Below are positions 62,560 to 64,000 of a stretch of DNA of 64,000 nt, piece by piece. A model generated the notes under the pieces. It had not been told where the DNA came from, made no database searches, and worked only from the letters and a program-made list of their open reading frames with translations. Each line of letters begins with the position of its first letter. Within the stretch, counting starts at the first letter, position 1. A program made the position numbers and the translations under genes. Origin of the DNA: Chaenocephalus aceratus (Eukaryota > Chordata > Actinopteri > Perciformes > Channichthyidae); the NCBI GenBank assembly GCA_023974075.1, contig CM043796.1:25326537-25390536 (forward strand). The letters run 5' to 3'.

Positions 62560-64000
62560 CTGTCAATGCTGGTTTGTTTTATTCAAAAATGATATATTAT
62601 GGGGTGTGGAAAATATCAGAAAAAACAACATAGTAAGTCGAAAATATTGAATTAAACGACATGGTAAAGTATGTCAAAATGTAAAAAAATGAACATAGTA
62701 TATCAAAGACATGCAAAAGAAACCGACAGAGTAGGTTTTACATTTCCCGAAAAAATAACAGGGTAGAGTACGACTTAAATATTTGAAAAATATATAGATA
62801 AGTATTTAAGAAATACCAAAAATGTAACTAAACACGGTATTATTCATGTATAAGTATTCTTTGACATTAAAAAGTGTATTGTATTGTACGGTATAGAATA
62901 ATTCATAAAGTAATGAGAAGTATCCTAAAGAAAAGAAAGAATTATTACTTTGAGTCAGTTCCTACGTCTCTTTCCAACCCTGAAGTTATACAATAACACA
63001 AATCAACCAAACGAGGCAGCGGTGAATCAGCAACTCTCGTTGGTCAGACAACACGACAACTAAAGACTAAACACTTCAAAAAAGACATTGCAAAAATGTG
63101 AATGTAAAAACAAGATTTATTTATTTGAATTTCACAAGAGTACGTTCTGTAACACTAAAGGAGATCACAAACTAAAAAAGAAAAATCACAAACTAACAGA
63201 CATTTAAAAAGAATCAGATCAACCAACATGATTGTCATCACCATATTCCAGATGTACAAAGACTGTGAATATCAATATAAAAACATAAAATATGCAATAA
63301 CAATATGATTGTCTCTGGAGGCAAGCTGCTTCAGCTCTGTTGCACCATTAAATCCAACTCTACCACTACATGTGTTTACACTACGCTCAGTCTTGATATA
63401 TTTTAACAGTGACATCTGTAACATCGTGTGTTGACTTGAATACAGAAATGTTTAAATGCAGCTCCTATGGAAGTGCAGAGCATTCGCCAAAACAAGTTAT
63501 CATGTAATTGGATCGCAAGCGGCAACATTTTCCAGATTATTAAATGTATATTTGCTATTTTTCACTGTTGACTGAAATATTACAGAAATGCACTGATAAC
63601 GTAATGTTTCCCCCATCCAGAGCTAAAAGGCACTTGAAAATATGCCGCTTCCCAGAATGCACGCATATAACACAGTGTAGAGTATATATACGCATGTAGA
63701 GGCGTACAGTACATCAGAAAAGAGCGGTCAGGAGAGGGAGAAGAAGACCAACACCTACTTGACATCAGAGTGAACGACCCATACTGACACACTGTGATTT
63801 ATACAATGTTCTGGTTCTGAAAGAAGCTATCGTGAAGGTTTAGACCTGGGCAGATAAAAGCACAAAACTGTTGGGATGAACCAAAGTCTACATTCTGTAC
63901 ATTGTCTACAGCACCATATCTATTGGTGTTAGCTCCAGTTTCTATGTTGCTGTGACATCCCAGTGAAAACACGTGTTCCTAAAAATTGTATTGTCTTAAA
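62560..64000 (-). other. AT-rich region, possible 3' UTR of a minus-strand neighbour
   Basis: No supported reading frame. Two overlapping reversed AATAAA signals (63116-63125) and less AT-rich, repeat-free sequence from 63300 to the window end would fit a long 3' UTR of a gene entering from the right. This is weak evidence. Confidence 0.25.

Overview
The window is nuclear DNA of a teleost fish, probably a percomorph. Protein genes are split into many exons with GT-AG introns. Introns and spacers are packed with short hAT-type non-autonomous transposons, non-LTR retrotransposon 3' ends and long CA, GATA and AAT microsatellites. There is no operon structure and no bacterial, phage or CRISPR content. 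Gene identities come from recognising the translated exons, not from a database search.

Layout. (1) 114-2836, plus strand: the last five exons of an annexin A1 gene (anxa1). (2) 4400-18356, plus strand: slc30a5, encoding zinc transporter ZnT5, 16 coding exons, with a TGACGTGG unfolded-protein-response element about 415 bp upstream of the ATG. (3) 19739-35771, minus strand: mamdc2, a secreted protein with four MAM domains, 15 coding exons, tail to tail with slc30a5. (4) 35.8-42 kb: a gene-poor spacer with repeats and a candidate promoter with upstream non-coding exons. (5) 47669-62141, plus strand: apba1 (Mint1/X11-alpha), 12 coding exons, with PTB and two PDZ domains and an unusually long disordered N-terminus. 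(6) 62.5-64 kb: AT-rich, possibly the 3' end of a minus-strand gene lying beyond the window.

The genes do not form one pathway. anxa1 is a calcium-dependent membrane-binding protein, slc30a5 loads zinc into the early secretory pathway, mamdc2 is extracellular, and apba1 is a neuronal adaptor. Their linkage is informative: human ANXA1, MAMDC2 and APBA1 are on 9q21 while SLC30A5 is on 5q13, a combination also found on the bird Z chromosome, so the block looks ancestral.

Twelve single-base indels break otherwise well conserved exons. Nine fall in slc30a5 exons 2-9, two in mamdc2 and one in apba1. Most lie in short homopolymers, which points to uncorrected long-read errors, but the clustering in the first half of slc30a5 deserves checking. 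I found no convincing novel multi-gene system. The most interesting items are the slc30a5 indel cluster, the conserved stress-response element, a GC-AG intron in mamdc2, a candidate short upstream peptide before apba1, and a 740-bp GATA array that appears to have grown from a retrotransposon tail.
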